64,000 nt of DNA from Acidimicrobiaceae bacterium (GTDB taxonomy: Bacteria; Actinomycetota; Acidimicrobiia; Acidimicrobiales; RAAP-2): the NCBI GenBank assembly GCA_027306755.1, contig DAHUZE010000102.1, positions 1-64,000 of the forward strand, written 5' to 3'. Position 1 is the stretch's first letter. Every line of letters starts with the position of its first letter. Of the stretch, positions 8,071 to 16,637 are shown in pieces. The position numbers were made by a program, and so were the translations under genes. Below the pieces are notes generated by a model. The model saw only the letters and a program-made list of their open reading frames with translations. It was not told the origin of the DNA and did no database searches.

Positions 8071-9086
8071 GCGGCAGCGCCCCGGCGCCCGTGTCGCTGG
8101 CCGCCACCGCCCACCGGCTGCCCGAGCGGGTGATGGGGGCGCGGGAGATCGCCGCGTTGTCGGGCATCCCTGCCGAAATCGTGGCCGGACGGTTCGGGAT
8201 CACGAGCAAGCACGTTGCCGCCCCGGATCAGCACGTGAGCGACATGGCCGTCGAAGTGGGGTCCGCATTGCTGACCGAGCACGGGGCCGACCCGGCCGCA
8301 ATCGACGCCGTCTGCTACTTCGGCTCGACCTACAAGGACTTCCCGGTGTGGCACGTGGCCCCGCTCGTGGCCCACAGGCTCGGCGCCACCCGGGCCTTCG
8401 CGCTCGAGCTGGACTACGTCTCGTGCGGCGGACCGGTTGCGCTACGGGTGTGCCGGGACATGATGGTGGCCGAGCCGGACCTGCAGCGGATCCTCCTGGT
8501 GGGAGCAGCCCGGGAGTCCGCCCTGCTGGACTACGCCAACCAGCGGGCCCGGTTCACGATCAACTTCGGTGACGGAGCCGTGGCCGCCCTGCTGACCCGT
8601 GACCCCACCGGGCCCCAGGTGCTGGGATCCGCGGCCATCACGGACGGCTCGCTCGCCCTCCAGGTGAAGGTGCCCGTCGGGGGGAGCGCTCGGCCGTGGC
8701 GCGAAGGGGACTGCAGACCCCACCTGGACGTCGCCGACCCTGTGGCTATGAAGGAGCGGCTGGACGCGGTGAGCATGGACAACTTCACCGCCGTCGCCCG
8801 GCTGGCGCTGGAGCGCAGCGGGCTCGCCGCCGCTCCCATCGATCTGCTCTGCGCGCTCCACATGAAGCGGTCGATGCACGAGGCGCTGTGCGCGGCGCTG
8901 GAGGTTCCGGGGGACCGGGCCGTGTACCTGGAGGACACCGGCCACATGAGCGGCGTGGACACCCTCCTGGCGCTGGACCGGGCGACGCGGGCCGGGCGCC
9001 TGGCCCCGGGCGACGTCGCCCTCCTCCTGGCCGCCGGCACCGGGTACACCTGGGCGGCCACCGTGGTGCGCTGGCCTGACGCCTGA
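8067..9086 (+). CDS. Ketoacyl-ACP synthase III-like (thiolase-fold) enzyme
   Basis: This 339-residue thiolase-fold protein of the FabH / KAS III group starts at GTG 8067, overlapping the ligase stop. The nucleophile is Cys120 in DYVSCGGP. The histidine of the FabH triad matches His265 in CALHMKRSMHEAL. The third residue, normally Asn in a GNTSAAS-type motif, is His293 in DTGHMSGVD. That departure from FabH suggests a different condensation or acyl-transfer reaction. GTGYTWAA near the C-terminus is the usual glycine-rich end. The translational coupling implies that it uses the acyl-CoA made by the neighbour. Confidence 0.78.
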   Translation: MSGSAPAPVSLAATAHRLPERVMGAREIAALSGIPAEIVAGRFGITSKHVAAPDQHVSDMAVEVGSALLTEHGADPAAIDAVCYFGSTYKDFPVWHVAPLVAHRLGATRAFALELDYVSCGGPVALRVCRDMMVAEPDLQRILLVGAARESALLDYANQRARFTINFGDGAVAALLTRDPTGPQVLGSAAITDGSLALQVKVPVGGSARPWREGDCRPHLDVADPVAMKERLDAVSMDNFTAVARLALERSGLAAAPIDLLCALHMKRSMHEALCAALEVPGDRAVYLEDTGHMSGVDTLLALDRATRAGRLAPGDVALLLAAGTGYTWAATVVRWPDA

Positions 9087-9113
9087 CCCCCGGGCCGCCG
9101 CCGAGCCACCCCC

Positions 9114-9140
9114 AGCCCCCAGCCCCCAGCCCCCAGCCCC
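9114..9140 (+). repeat. Heptamer tandem repeat (AGCCCCC)
   Basis: Nearly four direct copies of AGCCCCC lie in the short gap after the KAS III-like gene and upstream of the ABC-F gene. The repeat is non-coding and C-rich on the plus strand. Confidence 0.85.
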
Positions 9141-9171
9141 GGGCCTTGGGCCCCGGCGCCCGAAGGCCAAC

Positions 9172-9177
9172 TAGCCT
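9172..9177 (+). promoter_or_regulatory. Candidate -10 element (TAGCCT) for the ABC-F gene
   Basis: TAGCCT fits the TANNNT -10 pattern seen repeatedly in this window. It would give a leader of about 55 bases before ATG 9239, which has GGAG upstream. Confidence 0.4.
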
Positions 9178-9238
9178 GCAGCTGTGGGCAGCTGACCTCC
9201 CGTCGAACCTCGCTGCTTCCCGACCTCCCGGAGATCGC

Positions 9239-10939
9239 ATGCCCGCCCAATCCGCACCCACCACGTCTGCCACTCTTTCGGGCCGCGACCTCACCCTCTT
9301 CCGCGGAGCCACACCGGTCCTGGTGGACGTGAGCGTGGCCGTCGGCCCGCGCGACCGTATCGGGGTCATCGGCCCCAACGGGGTGGGCAAGTCCACCCTG
9401 CTGCGGGTCCTGGCGGGCCAGGTCCGACCGGACTCCGGGGCCGTGTCCGCGATGCCCCCGACCGCAACCGTCGGCTACCTGCCCCAGGAGCTCGAGCCCT
9501 GTGCCGGCGAGCAGCTGGCCGAGCTCCTGGCCCGCCGTTCGGGCGTGGCCGGCGCCGACCAGGAGCTGGCGGACGCGGCCAGCAGCCTGGCCTCGGGCCT
9601 TCCCGAGGCGAGCGAGCGCTACACCGATGCCCTGGAGCGGTACCTGTCGCTGGGCGTGGCCGACTTCGATGCCCGGCGCGGCGAGGTCCTGGCAGAGGTG
9701 GGTCTGGAGCAGCGACTGCTCACCGTCCCGACGGCCGGCCTCTCGGGGGGGCAACGGGCCCGGGCCTCGCTGGCGGCGCTGCTGCTGTCCCGGTTCGACG
9801 TCCTGCTGCTGGACGAGCCCACCAACGATCTGGACTTCGACGGCTTGGAGCGGCTGGAGCGGTTCCTCCGGGGCCGCACCGGTGGTCTGGTGGTGGTGTC
9901 CCACGACCGCGCCTTCCTCGACGGTGTCGTGTCCGCGGTGGTTGAGATCGACGAGTCGACCCACCGCGCCACGGCGTACACCGGGGGCTTCGAGGCCTAC
10001 CGCTCGGCCCGGGCCACGGCGCGCCGCCATTCAGAGGAAGCCCACGCGGAGTACGTCCGGCAGCGCGACCGGCTCAGGGCCCGCGAGCGTGACCAGCGGC
10101 AGTGGGCGACCCAGGGGGCAGCCCGGGAGAGGAGCGGGCCCGGGGACAACGACAAGGCGCAGCGCGGCTTTCGGGTCAACCGCACGGAGAAGCAGGCCGC
10201 CAAGGTGCGCATCACCGAGCGGGCGCTGGAACGCCTTGCGGTGGTGGACAAGCCGTTCGACGGCTGGCAGCTCACGATGGACCTCAACGCGGCGGCCCGG
10301 TCCGGCGAGGTTGTCGCCCGGCTGGAGGGCGTCGTCGCCCGGCGCGACAGCTGGCAGCTCGGGCCGGTCGACCTCTCGCTGTCGTGGGGCGAGCGGGTGG
10401 CCGTCCTCGGCCCTAACGGCGCGGGCAAGTCCACGCTGCTCGCCGTCATCCTCGGGATGCGAGTCCCGACATCGGGCGTGCGGCTCCTCGGACCCTCGGT
10501 CACGGTGGGGCGCCTGGGCCAGGAGCGCGACCGCTTCTCTCCCATGAGCCCCGACCGCGGCACCGGCGATCGCGACCGCACGCTCCAGGCGGCGTTCCTG
10601 GCGGCAACCGGGCTCACGTTGTCCGAGGGGCGGTCGCTGCTGGCCAAGTTCGGGCTCGGCGCCGGGCACGTCGAGCGGGACGCCGCCACCCTCTCCCCCG
10701 GTGAGCGCACCCGGGCCGAGCTGGCCCTGCTCGTGGCCGCGGGGACGAACCTGCTGGTGCTGGACGAGCCGACCAACCACCTGGACCTCCCGGCGATCGA
10801 GCAGCTGGAGCTGGCCCTCGCGGCGTGGCCCGGAACGCTCCTGCTGGTCTCGCACGACCGCAGGTTCCTGGGCGGCGTGGCGGTCGGGCGGCAGCTGACC
10901 CTGGAGGCCGGCCGCCTGGTAGGAGACGTGGCCACCTGA
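9239..10939 (+). CDS. ABC-F family ATPase (ribosome-associated type)
   Basis: This 566-residue soluble protein has two ABC domains and no membrane part, which is the ABC-F layout (EttA, Uup and antibiotic-resistance members). Domain 1 has GPNGVGKST, LSGGQRARASLAALLL and LLLDEPTNDLDF. Domain 2 has GPNGAGKST, LSPGERTRAELALLV and LVLDEPTNHLDL. Between them is a charged, Arg-rich linker (about residues 260-350) that in this family reaches the ribosomal exit or peptidyl-transferase site. Start ATG 9239 has GGAG six bases upstream. Whether it is housekeeping or gives ribosome protection against antibiotics cannot be decided here. Confidence 0.88.
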   Translation: MPAQSAPTTSATLSGRDLTLFRGATPVLVDVSVAVGPRDRIGVIGPNGVGKSTLLRVLAGQVRPDSGAVSAMPPTATVGYLPQELEPCAGEQLAELLARRSGVAGADQELADAASSLASGLPEASERYTDALERYLSLGVADFDARRGEVLAEVGLEQRLLTVPTAGLSGGQRARASLAALLLSRFDVLLLDEPTNDLDFDGLERLERFLRGRTGGLVVVSHDRAFLDGVVSAVVEIDESTHRATAYTGGFEAYRSARATARRHSEEAHAEYVRQRDRLRARERDQRQWATQGAARERSGPGDNDKAQRGFRVNRTEKQAAKVRITERALERLAVVDKPFDGWQLTMDLNAAARSGEVVARLEGVVARRDSWQLGPVDLSLSWGERVAVLGPNGAGKSTLLAVILGMRVPTSGVRLLGPSVTVGRLGQERDRFSPMSPDRGTGDRDRTLQAAFLAATGLTLSEGRSLLAKFGLGAGHVERDAATLSPGERTRAELALLVAAGTNLLVLDEPTNHLDLPAIEQLELALAAWPGTLLLVSHDRRFLGGVAVGRQLTLEAGRLVGDVAT

Positions 10940-11004
10940 GGCCCGGCCGCATCGCCGGCGCCGGACCAGGGCCCGGGCGGCGCCCCGAGCAGCCAGGACC
11001 GCAG

Positions 11005-11805
11005 CTACGAGGAGGACACGGCGTCCAGGAAGTCCCGCAGGCCGCGCCCGGTCCGTTCCGTCTGGTCGGTGAGGAGGACATGGCTCGCCCCCTCGAGCAT
11101 CTCCAGGCGAGACCCGGGGATCCGTTCGGCCAGGATCCCGCCGTTGGCGGGCGGGATGAGCCGGTCTGTGACCCCGTGGACGATCAGCGTGGGAGCGGCA
11201 ATGGACGGGAGCCGGCTCCACGTGCCCCCGAACGCGACCGCGGCCTCGAGCTGGTTGGCGTACCCCCGGGGCTCGGTGGGCTGGCGCATGCGCACGGCCA
11301 CGTCCTCGTCGATCCGCAGGCGCGGCGTGGCCGGGGCGTACACGAACGGGAGCGCCGCCTCCGCCGCGTCAGCCGGTGTCATCGAGGACCGGTCGGTCAG
11401 CATCGCCAGGGCTTCGGGGGACGGCGGGACGGCTTCGGGCCCGGCGCAGTGGGTGCAGGCGAGCACCAGCGAGTGGACGCGGTCGGGGTGACGCAGGGCC
11501 AGCTCCTGAGCGATGACACCTCCGAGGGAGGCGCCCACCACATGGGCCGCGCCCTCGCCGGCCCCGTCCAGCACCGCCGCCGCGTCGTCGGCCATCTGCT
11601 CGACGCTGTATGGCCCGGGAGGCACGCCGGTGGAGCCGACGCCCCGGTTGTCGAAGCGGATCGTGCGGTAGCGGTCGGTGAGGTACGGCAGGATCCGGTA
11701 CCACATGGCCGCCGGGTACCCGAGGCCCATGATCAGCAGGACGGGCTCGCCCGACCCTTCCTCCTCCCAGAAGATGCGGGCACCCTGCGACGCGGCGTAC
11801 GGCAC
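11005..11805 (-). CDS. Alpha/beta-hydrolase
   Basis: This 266-residue alpha/beta-hydrolase of the pimeloyl-ester/haloperoxidase-like group starts at GTG 11805, chosen for a strong AAGGAGGA five bases upstream (11812-11819). The oxyanion region LLIMGLGYPAAMW is present. The nucleophile serine is in GASLGG, the acid is Asp in HGVTDRLIP, and the histidine is in GASHVLL near the C-terminus. All three catalytic residues are therefore present, so an active esterase or hydrolase is likely. It converges with the ABC-F gene across a 65-base gap. Confidence 0.87.
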   Translation of the reverse strand: MPYAASQGARIFWEEEGSGEPVLLIMGLGYPAAMWYRILPYLTDRYRTIRFDNRGVGSTGVPPGPYSVEQMADDAAAVLDGAGEGAAHVVGASLGGVIAQELALRHPDRVHSLVLACTHCAGPEAVPPSPEALAMLTDRSSMTPADAAEAALPFVYAPATPRLRIDEDVAVRMRQPTEPRGYANQLEAAVAFGGTWSRLPSIAAPTLIVHGVTDRLIPPANGGILAERIPGSRLEMLEGASHVLLTDQTERTGRGLRDFLDAVSSS

Positions 11806-11923
11806 GGCTGTCCTCCTTGGCGGCCCCCCGGTCGGCACGGGCCCGGGACGACGGTACCCGGCCCCGCGCCGTGATGTCCGAAACCCGCCAGATACCGGGG
11901 CGGAGCGGCGCGACGATGGGGTC

Positions 11924-13519
11924 GTGGTGGAGGACTTCGAGCGCTGCTACCGGGCCGTCCAGTCCCGCGATCCCCGCTTTGACGGCTGGTTCGTCACCGC
12001 GGTCACCTCCACTGGGATCTACTGCCGGCCCAGCTGCCCGGCGCGGACTCCCAAGCCGGCCCACGTGCGCTTCTTCGCTACCGCCGCCGCCGCCCAGACG
12101 CTCGGGTTCCGGGCCTGCCTGCGGTGCCGGCCCGACGCCGCGCCGGGATCGCCGGAGTGGAACGTCCGCCAGGACACGGTGGGCCGGGCCATGCGGCTCA
12201 TCGCGGACGGTGTGGTCGAGCGGGACGGCGTCGCCGGTCTGGCCCGGCGGCTGGGCTACGGGCCGCGCCAGCTCCACCGGCTGCTCGTGACCGGGGTGGG
12301 AGCCGGACCGCTCGCCCTGGCCCGCACCCAGCGGGCCAACGCCGCCCGGGTGCTCGTCGAGACCACGGCGCTGCCCATGGCCGACGTGGCCTTCGCCGCC
12401 GGGTTCGCCAGCGTCCGGCAGTTCAACGACACCGTCCGGGCGGTCTTCGGCCGGAACCCGTCATCCCTGCGGCGCCAGGGAGCCGGGGACCGCCCATCCT
12501 CGGGTGCATGCGCGGGCGGCCGCGGCGGCGTGCCCGGAGCCATCACCCTCCGGCTCCCCTACCGCCGGCCCATGGCGCTGGACGAGCTGCTCGGGTTCCT
12601 CGGGCGCCGCACCGTGCCGGGGGTGGAGGCGTCCGCCGCCGGCAGGGACACCTACCGGCGGACCCTCCGGCTCCCGCACGGTCACGGCACGGTGGCGTTG
12701 GAGGCGGGGGACGGCCACGCCGTGGCCCGGGTGAACCTCCAAGACCTGCGCGACCTGGGTGCAGCGGTGGGCCGGTGCCGGCGGCTCTTGGACCTCGACG
12801 CAGACCCCGAGGCGGTGGACGGCGCGCTGGGCGCCGACCCGCTGCTCGGCCCGCTCGTCCGCCGGACGCCCGGGCGGCGGGTGCCAGGGGCGGTCGACGG
12901 TTTCGAGCTGGCCGTGCGGGCCGTCGCCGGGCAGCAGGTGTCGGTGGCCGGGGCCCGCACCGTCGTGGCCCGGCTGGTGTCGGCGGCGGGGCCGTGCCTG
13001 GAGGTGGCGGGGGAGCCAGCGGCTCGCCCGCTCTCCCACGTCTTCCCGACCCCCGAGGAGCTGCTCGATGCGCCCGACGGCGCGTTCGCCATGCCGCACG
13101 CACGCCGGGAAGCCCTGCGCGGACTGGCGTCGGCGATGGCCGCCGGGACCCTGGTGCTCGACGTGGGCGCAGCGCCCGACGAGGCCCGCCGGGGACTGAT
13201 GGAGCTTCCCGGCATCGGCGAGTGGACGGCGTCCTACGTGTCCATGCGGGCTCTTGGCGACCCCGACGCCTTCATGGGGTCCGACCTGGGGATCCGGCGC
13301 GCCCTGTCGCGACTCGGCTTTCCGGGCGACCGGGCCTCGGTCGACGCCCGCACCGACTGCTGGCGGCCTTGGCGGGCGTATGCCGCCGCGCACTTGTGGG
13401 CCATGGACGCTGCGGCCGCTCCACGAGCCGGCAGGAGACGTGCCCGTCCAGGTGGTACGCCGGAGCGGGGCGCCGGCGCGACGAGCCGCACCCGACGAGC
13501 AAAGGAGGACGCGGCATGA
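11924..13519 (+). CDS. alkA: Ada-AraC-AlkA fusion: methyl-accepting regulator plus DNA-3-methyladenine glycosylase
   Basis: The 531-residue protein joins three modules. The N-terminal Ada zinc domain has its four cysteines in GIYCRPSCPARTP and FRACLRCRPD; in Ada, one of these takes a methyl group from DNA phosphotriesters. An AraC-type helix-turn-helix follows (GVAGLARRLGYGPRQLHRLL through DVAFAAGFASVRQFN). The C-terminal half is an AlkA glycosylase with AVAGQQVSVAGA, the helix-hairpin-helix LPGIGEWTASYV and the catalytic Asp in AFMGSDLGIR. It excises alkylated bases and probably also activates alkylation-response genes. GTG 11924 or 11927 are both possible starts. The stop overlaps ogt (ATGA). 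Confidence 0.9.
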   Translation: MVEDFERCYRAVQSRDPRFDGWFVTAVTSTGIYCRPSCPARTPKPAHVRFFATAAAAQTLGFRACLRCRPDAAPGSPEWNVRQDTVGRAMRLIADGVVERDGVAGLARRLGYGPRQLHRLLVTGVGAGPLALARTQRANAARVLVETTALPMADVAFAAGFASVRQFNDTVRAVFGRNPSSLRRQGAGDRPSSGACAGGRGGVPGAITLRLPYRRPMALDELLGFLGRRTVPGVEASAAGRDTYRRTLRLPHGHGTVALEAGDGHAVARVNLQDLRDLGAAVGRCRRLLDLDADPEAVDGALGADPLLGPLVRRTPGRRVPGAVDGFELAVRAVAGQQVSVAGARTVVARLVSAAGPCLEVAGEPAARPLSHVFPTPEELLDAPDGAFAMPHARREALRGLASAMAAGTLVLDVGAAPDEARRGLMELPGIGEWTASYVSMRALGDPDAFMGSDLGIRRALSRLGFPGDRASVDARTDCWRPWRAYAAAHLWAMDAAAAPRAGRRRARPGGTPERGAGATSRTRRAKEDAA

Positions 13520-14046
13520 ACCGCACCCAGCACACGGCGGAGCACGCGGCACGCCACACGGCAGCGGCCCGCCTGGTGGTCGAGACGCCCATCGGACCGC
13601 TGGTGGTGCGGGCCGACGGCGCGGCGGTGGCCGAGGTTCTGCTTCCCAACACCGGCGCGGCGGGCGGCGCCGTCCGGCCGGATCGGTGCCCCGCCGTCCT
13701 TCGGGAGGCCGCACGGCAGCTCGAGCAGTACTTCGGCGGGCGTCGCAGAGCCTTCGACGTACCGCTGCGGCCGGAGGGCACGCCGTTCCAGGTTGCGGTG
13801 TGGACGGCACTCAACGACATCCCCTACGGCGAGACCATCACCTACGGCGAGCTGGCGCTCCACGTCGGGCGGCCCGGCGCTTTCCGGGCGGTGGGCCAGG
13901 CCAACGGGGCAAACCCGCTGCCCATCTTCTATCCCTGCCACCGGGTGGTGGCCGCAGGCGGACGCCTCGGCGGCTACGGCGGGGGCCTGGAGGTCAAGCG
14001 CCAGCTGCTGGCCCTGGAAGGGTCGTCGCTCGCCACAGCGCCCTGA
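13516..14046 (+). CDS. ogt: Methylated-DNA--[protein]-cysteine S-methyltransferase
   Basis: This 176-residue suicide repair protein moves the methyl group of O6-methylguanine onto its own cysteine. The active site PCHRVV is present, preceded by the helix-turn-helix/arginine-finger region GETITYGELALHVGRPGAFRAV (residues 108-129) and ANGANPLPIFY. The N-terminal domain is short, as in Ogt. ATG 13516 has a strong AAAGGAGGA upstream and overlaps the alkA stop, so the two repair proteins are translationally coupled. It complements the fusion protein, whose Ada part lacks this second methyltransferase domain. Confidence 0.93.
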   Translation: MNRTQHTAEHAARHTAAARLVVETPIGPLVVRADGAAVAEVLLPNTGAAGGAVRPDRCPAVLREAARQLEQYFGGRRRAFDVPLRPEGTPFQVAVWTALNDIPYGETITYGELALHVGRPGAFRAVGQANGANPLPIFYPCHRVVAAGGRLGGYGGGLEVKRQLLALEGSSLATAP

Positions 14047-14058
14047 CGAGCCGGCGGC

Positions 14059-14589
14059 TCAGCTCCTGCTGCCTGCCGCCTGCGGGACCGGCGGGAGTGT
14101 CGGCGCCGCCGCCCACGCCCGGCCGTCCCACCACATCGGCCGCCTGCCGGGCGCAACCGGGTACCAGCCCGCAGGTGGTGAGAGCGCCGCCACCGGCACC
14201 GGGGCTTCCGCGGGCGCATGGGCGGCCGGTGGGCGCGCCGGCAGCACATCTGGGTGGCGTGCCCGGCCGCGCTGGAGCCACGAACGGCCCATCGCCCACA
14301 GCCCCCAGAGCAAGAGGACGGCACCACCGATGGCCACGGCCAGGCCGCCCACCAACGCCAGGCCCGGGTCCAGGCAGGCCGGCACGAAGGCGTGCGCCGC
14401 TCGCCCCGCGGCCGAGATCCCGACAGAGGCGCACCCCGTGGTCGCCCGAGCCGAGAAGTGGGCTGCCACCAGGCCGCCAACCGCGCCCATCGCCGCACCC
14501 GCAGCGACCACGACCGGCGGTCTCACCTCCTGCACCGTACTGCGGCCTTCTCCGGCCGGGGTGGACCGCGACCGGCCCGCTCCGCTCAA
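14059..14589 (-). CDS. Small membrane protein with C-terminal DUF2510 motif
   Basis: This 176-residue protein has two hydrophobic segments, around residues 25-45 and 75-100, then an Ala/Pro-rich linker. A C-terminal PAGWYPVAPGRRPMWWDGRAW motif (one residue trimmed at its end here) matches DUF2510, a short actinobacterial domain of unknown function found on membrane proteins. TTG 14589 overlaps the upstream stop (TTGA). A later start near GTG 14535 is possible because AGGAGGTGA lies just there. It is the last gene of the response regulator / histidine kinase operon. Confidence 0.7.
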   Translation of the reverse strand: MSGAGRSRSTPAGEGRSTVQEVRPPVVVAAGAAMGAVGGLVAAHFSARATTGCASVGISAAGRAAHAFVPACLDPGLALVGGLAVAIGGAVLLLWGLWAMGRSWLQRGRARHPDVLPARPPAAHAPAEAPVPVAALSPPAGWYPVAPGRRPMWWDGRAWAAAPTLPPVPQAAGSRS

Positions 14590-15329
14590 CCAGGCGCGGT
14601 CACCGCTGCCGCCACGTCCCGTGCGCCCTTCACGAGCGCGTCGCTCCCGGCGGCGTCCAGCGTGGCGAAGGCTGGCGCAAGCAACTCATCGGTCAATGCG
14701 TCGGCTGCGTCCAGTTGGCCGCGCTCCCGGTCGCCCACTGTGGGGGCGTCCGATGCGCTCCATCCGAACAGCGCGAAATCGTCCGGCCGCCGCAAGAAGT
14801 GCGCCGTCCTCGGGGCCAGGCCGGACGCCCGGACTGCCAGGAGATGCGCGCTGCCGCGCAGCTCGCGGAGCTGGACCACCAGGTGCATGGCGCGCCCGGG
14901 GGCGTCCTCGGGGAGCGGCTCTGCAAGCATCCCGGCGAACAGCGCCAGCCCGGCCGGGTCGGCCGCGCCCACCACGCGCTCACCGGCATCGCAGAACGCC
15001 TCGAGCCCGGCGAGCCCGGCGAGGCGGGCACGCCCGAGAGCATGGGCACACGCCAGATGCTCACGACCGGCCTGGCGCGGAGCCAACACCGCCCGGGCCG
15101 AGTCCCACATCCGGGCCAGCAAGGAGGGCTCGAAGTAGCCGAAGGCACTGGCGACGACCGGTGCCTCCACGTCGCCCAGGACGCCGCCCCGCCCGAGGAA
15201 GTAGAAGCGGAAGCCGTCCAGGCCCAGCTCCCTGCCCCTGGCGACCGTCTCGGGCGTGAAGTAGAAGGCGGCGCCCGCCTTGGCGGCGTGCGGCGCGATC
15301 TCCGACATCGTGGTCTCGGCAACGGTCAC
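14586..15329 (-). CDS. SCO6745-like protein
   Basis: This 247-residue soluble protein resembles the actinobacterial SCO6745 family, whose function is unknown to me. Visible features are the N-terminal AAFYFTPETVARGRELGLDG followed by FYFLGRGGVLG, typical of the family, and a mostly helical Ala/Leu-rich remainder. GTG 15329 overlaps the stop of the histidine kinase (GTGA). TATCCT also lies six bases upstream, so the gene could be expressed both by coupling and from its own leaderless transcript. ATG 15308 is an alternative start. Confidence 0.7.
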   Translation of the reverse strand: MTVAETTMSEIAPHAAKAGAAFYFTPETVARGRELGLDGFRFYFLGRGGVLGDVEAPVVASAFGYFEPSLLARMWDSARAVLAPRQAGREHLACAHALGRARLAGLAGLEAFCDAGERVVGAADPAGLALFAGMLAEPLPEDAPGRAMHLVVQLRELRGSAHLLAVRASGLAPRTAHFLRRPDDFALFGWSASDAPTVGDRERGQLDAADALTDELLAPAFATLDAAGSDALVKGARDVAAAVTAPG

Positions 15330-16636
15330 CGGCGCAGGATATGCCGGCCCTGGCTCCCCGCCGTCCGCGTCTCTGCTCCCGGGAGCGACGATCCCCCGGC
15401 GGAGGACGCCCGGACGCCCGGCGCCAGGCGCCACGACACCTCCATGGACGCGCCGCCCAGCGGCGAGTCCCCCACCCGCCACCGCCCGCCGGTGGACCGG
15501 GCCACCGAGTCCGCGATGGCCAGGCCCAGTCCTGCGCCACCCGGCGTGTCGGTCGCCCGCCGGAAGCGGTCGAAGAGCGAGGCCCGCCGGCCCGCGGGGA
15601 TCCCCGGCCCGTTGTCCTCGACCCGGAGCACGGCTCGCCCCCCGGCAGCGGTGGCGACGACGTGCACCCGCCCGCCCGCCGGGACGTACCGGCATGCGTT
15701 GTCGAGCAGCGTGCCGGCCAGCCGGTCGATCCATTCCTCGGCCGCGTCCACCGGCACGGGCGAGGGGTCGATGGCCGCCGTCAAGGTCACGGCACGGCCG
15801 GTGGCGACCGGGCCGAACCGCTCCACCCCGGCCGCGGCTACGGCTGCCAGGTCGGCAGGCACCGGTTCGCGCTCGGGCGGCGCGGTGTCGAAGCGGGCCA
15901 GCCACAGCAGGTCCTCCACGATCGACTTCAGGCGACGGCTCTCGCGGGCCACGTGGTCGAGTGCCTCGCGGTCGGCGGCCGGATCCTGCGGCCCGGTCCG
16001 CGCCAGCTCGATCTCGGCCTCGATGACGGTGAGCGGCGTGCGCAGCTCGTGGGAAGCGTCCGCGGTCAGCTCCTGCAGCCGGCGACTCGCCGCCTCCATC
16101 GGCGCCGCGGACCGGATGCCGATCACCAGCACCCCGGCGAACACGGCAACGACCAGCACCGGGGCCAAGAGGAGCTCGGCCGCCAGGAGCACCCGTTCGA
16201 TGTGCAGGGGGCCGGCCAGGTCCTGGGCCGTCACCAACGTGCCCGAGCGGAAGGGCACGGCGTCGTAGCGGAAGGTGGCGTTGCCGGCGGTGATCGACAA
16301 GGGCGGCCCGACCGCGTGCCGTGCCGCCACGGGGAGCGGGGGCTCGCCCACGGTCAGGCTGGTGACCGCGCCGCCGGGCGCGACGAACCACGTGAAGACC
16401 GGGGCCCCGTCGGTGCCGACGTCGTTGGGGAGCGACCGACTGGCGAGCGGCTGGCGCAGGCTGCCCACGACGGCCAACCGGTCGCTCAACCGCTGGTCCA
16501 CCTCCCACAGCACGCGCCGGGCGGCGAAGGCGTCGATCCCGGCGGCAGCAAGCGCGTAGAGGCCGGCAATGACGACGGTTGCGGCCAGCGCCAAGCGGGA
16601 AGCGGCGACCAACGTCGGCCTGGACCACCCGAGCAC
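15326..16636 (-). CDS. Sensor histidine kinase
   Basis: This 436-residue membrane histidine kinase has a first transmembrane helix around residues 14-34, an extracytoplasmic sensor region of about 115 residues and a second helix around 150-175. The dimerisation/phosphoacceptor motif ASHELRTPL places the phosphorylated His at 196. The N-box LLDNACRY, G1 VEDNGPGIP and G2 GGAGLGLAI follow. No HAMP domain of full length is obvious. GTG 16636 is chosen for GGGAGG six bases upstream and begins one base after the response regulator stop, so the two form a two-component pair. The signal is unknown. Confidence 0.92.
   Translation of the reverse strand: MLGWSRPTLVAASRLALAATVVIAGLYALAAAGIDAFAARRVLWEVDQRLSDRLAVVGSLRQPLASRSLPNDVGTDGAPVFTWFVAPGGAVTSLTVGEPPLPVAARHAVGPPLSITAGNATFRYDAVPFRSGTLVTAQDLAGPLHIERVLLAAELLLAPVLVVAVFAGVLVIGIRSAAPMEAASRRLQELTADASHELRTPLTVIEAEIELARTGPQDPAADREALDHVARESRRLKSIVEDLLWLARFDTAPPEREPVPADLAAVAAAGVERFGPVATGRAVTLTAAIDPSPVPVDAAEEWIDRLAGTLLDNACRYVPAGGRVHVVATAAGGRAVLRVEDNGPGIPAGRRASLFDRFRRATDTPGGAGLGLAIADSVARSTGGRWRVGDSPLGGASMEVSWRLAPGVRASSAGGSSLPGAETRTAGSQGRHILRR
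15336..15341 (-). promoter_or_regulatory. Candidate leaderless -10 (TATCCT)
   Basis: TATCCT on the minus strand is followed by exactly six bases and then GTG 15329 of the SCO6745-like gene. It lies inside the histidine kinase coding region. Confidence 0.35.
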
Positions 16637-16637
16637 G

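Noticed and set aside
9114-9140. Short repeats as a possible CRISPR array
   Set aside because: The unit is only seven bases with no spacers and no cas genes nearby.
13254-16268. A roughly 1000-residue plus-strand open frame spanning ogt and the two-component operon
   Set aside because: It crosses several certain genes in other frames and strands and shows only compositional bias.
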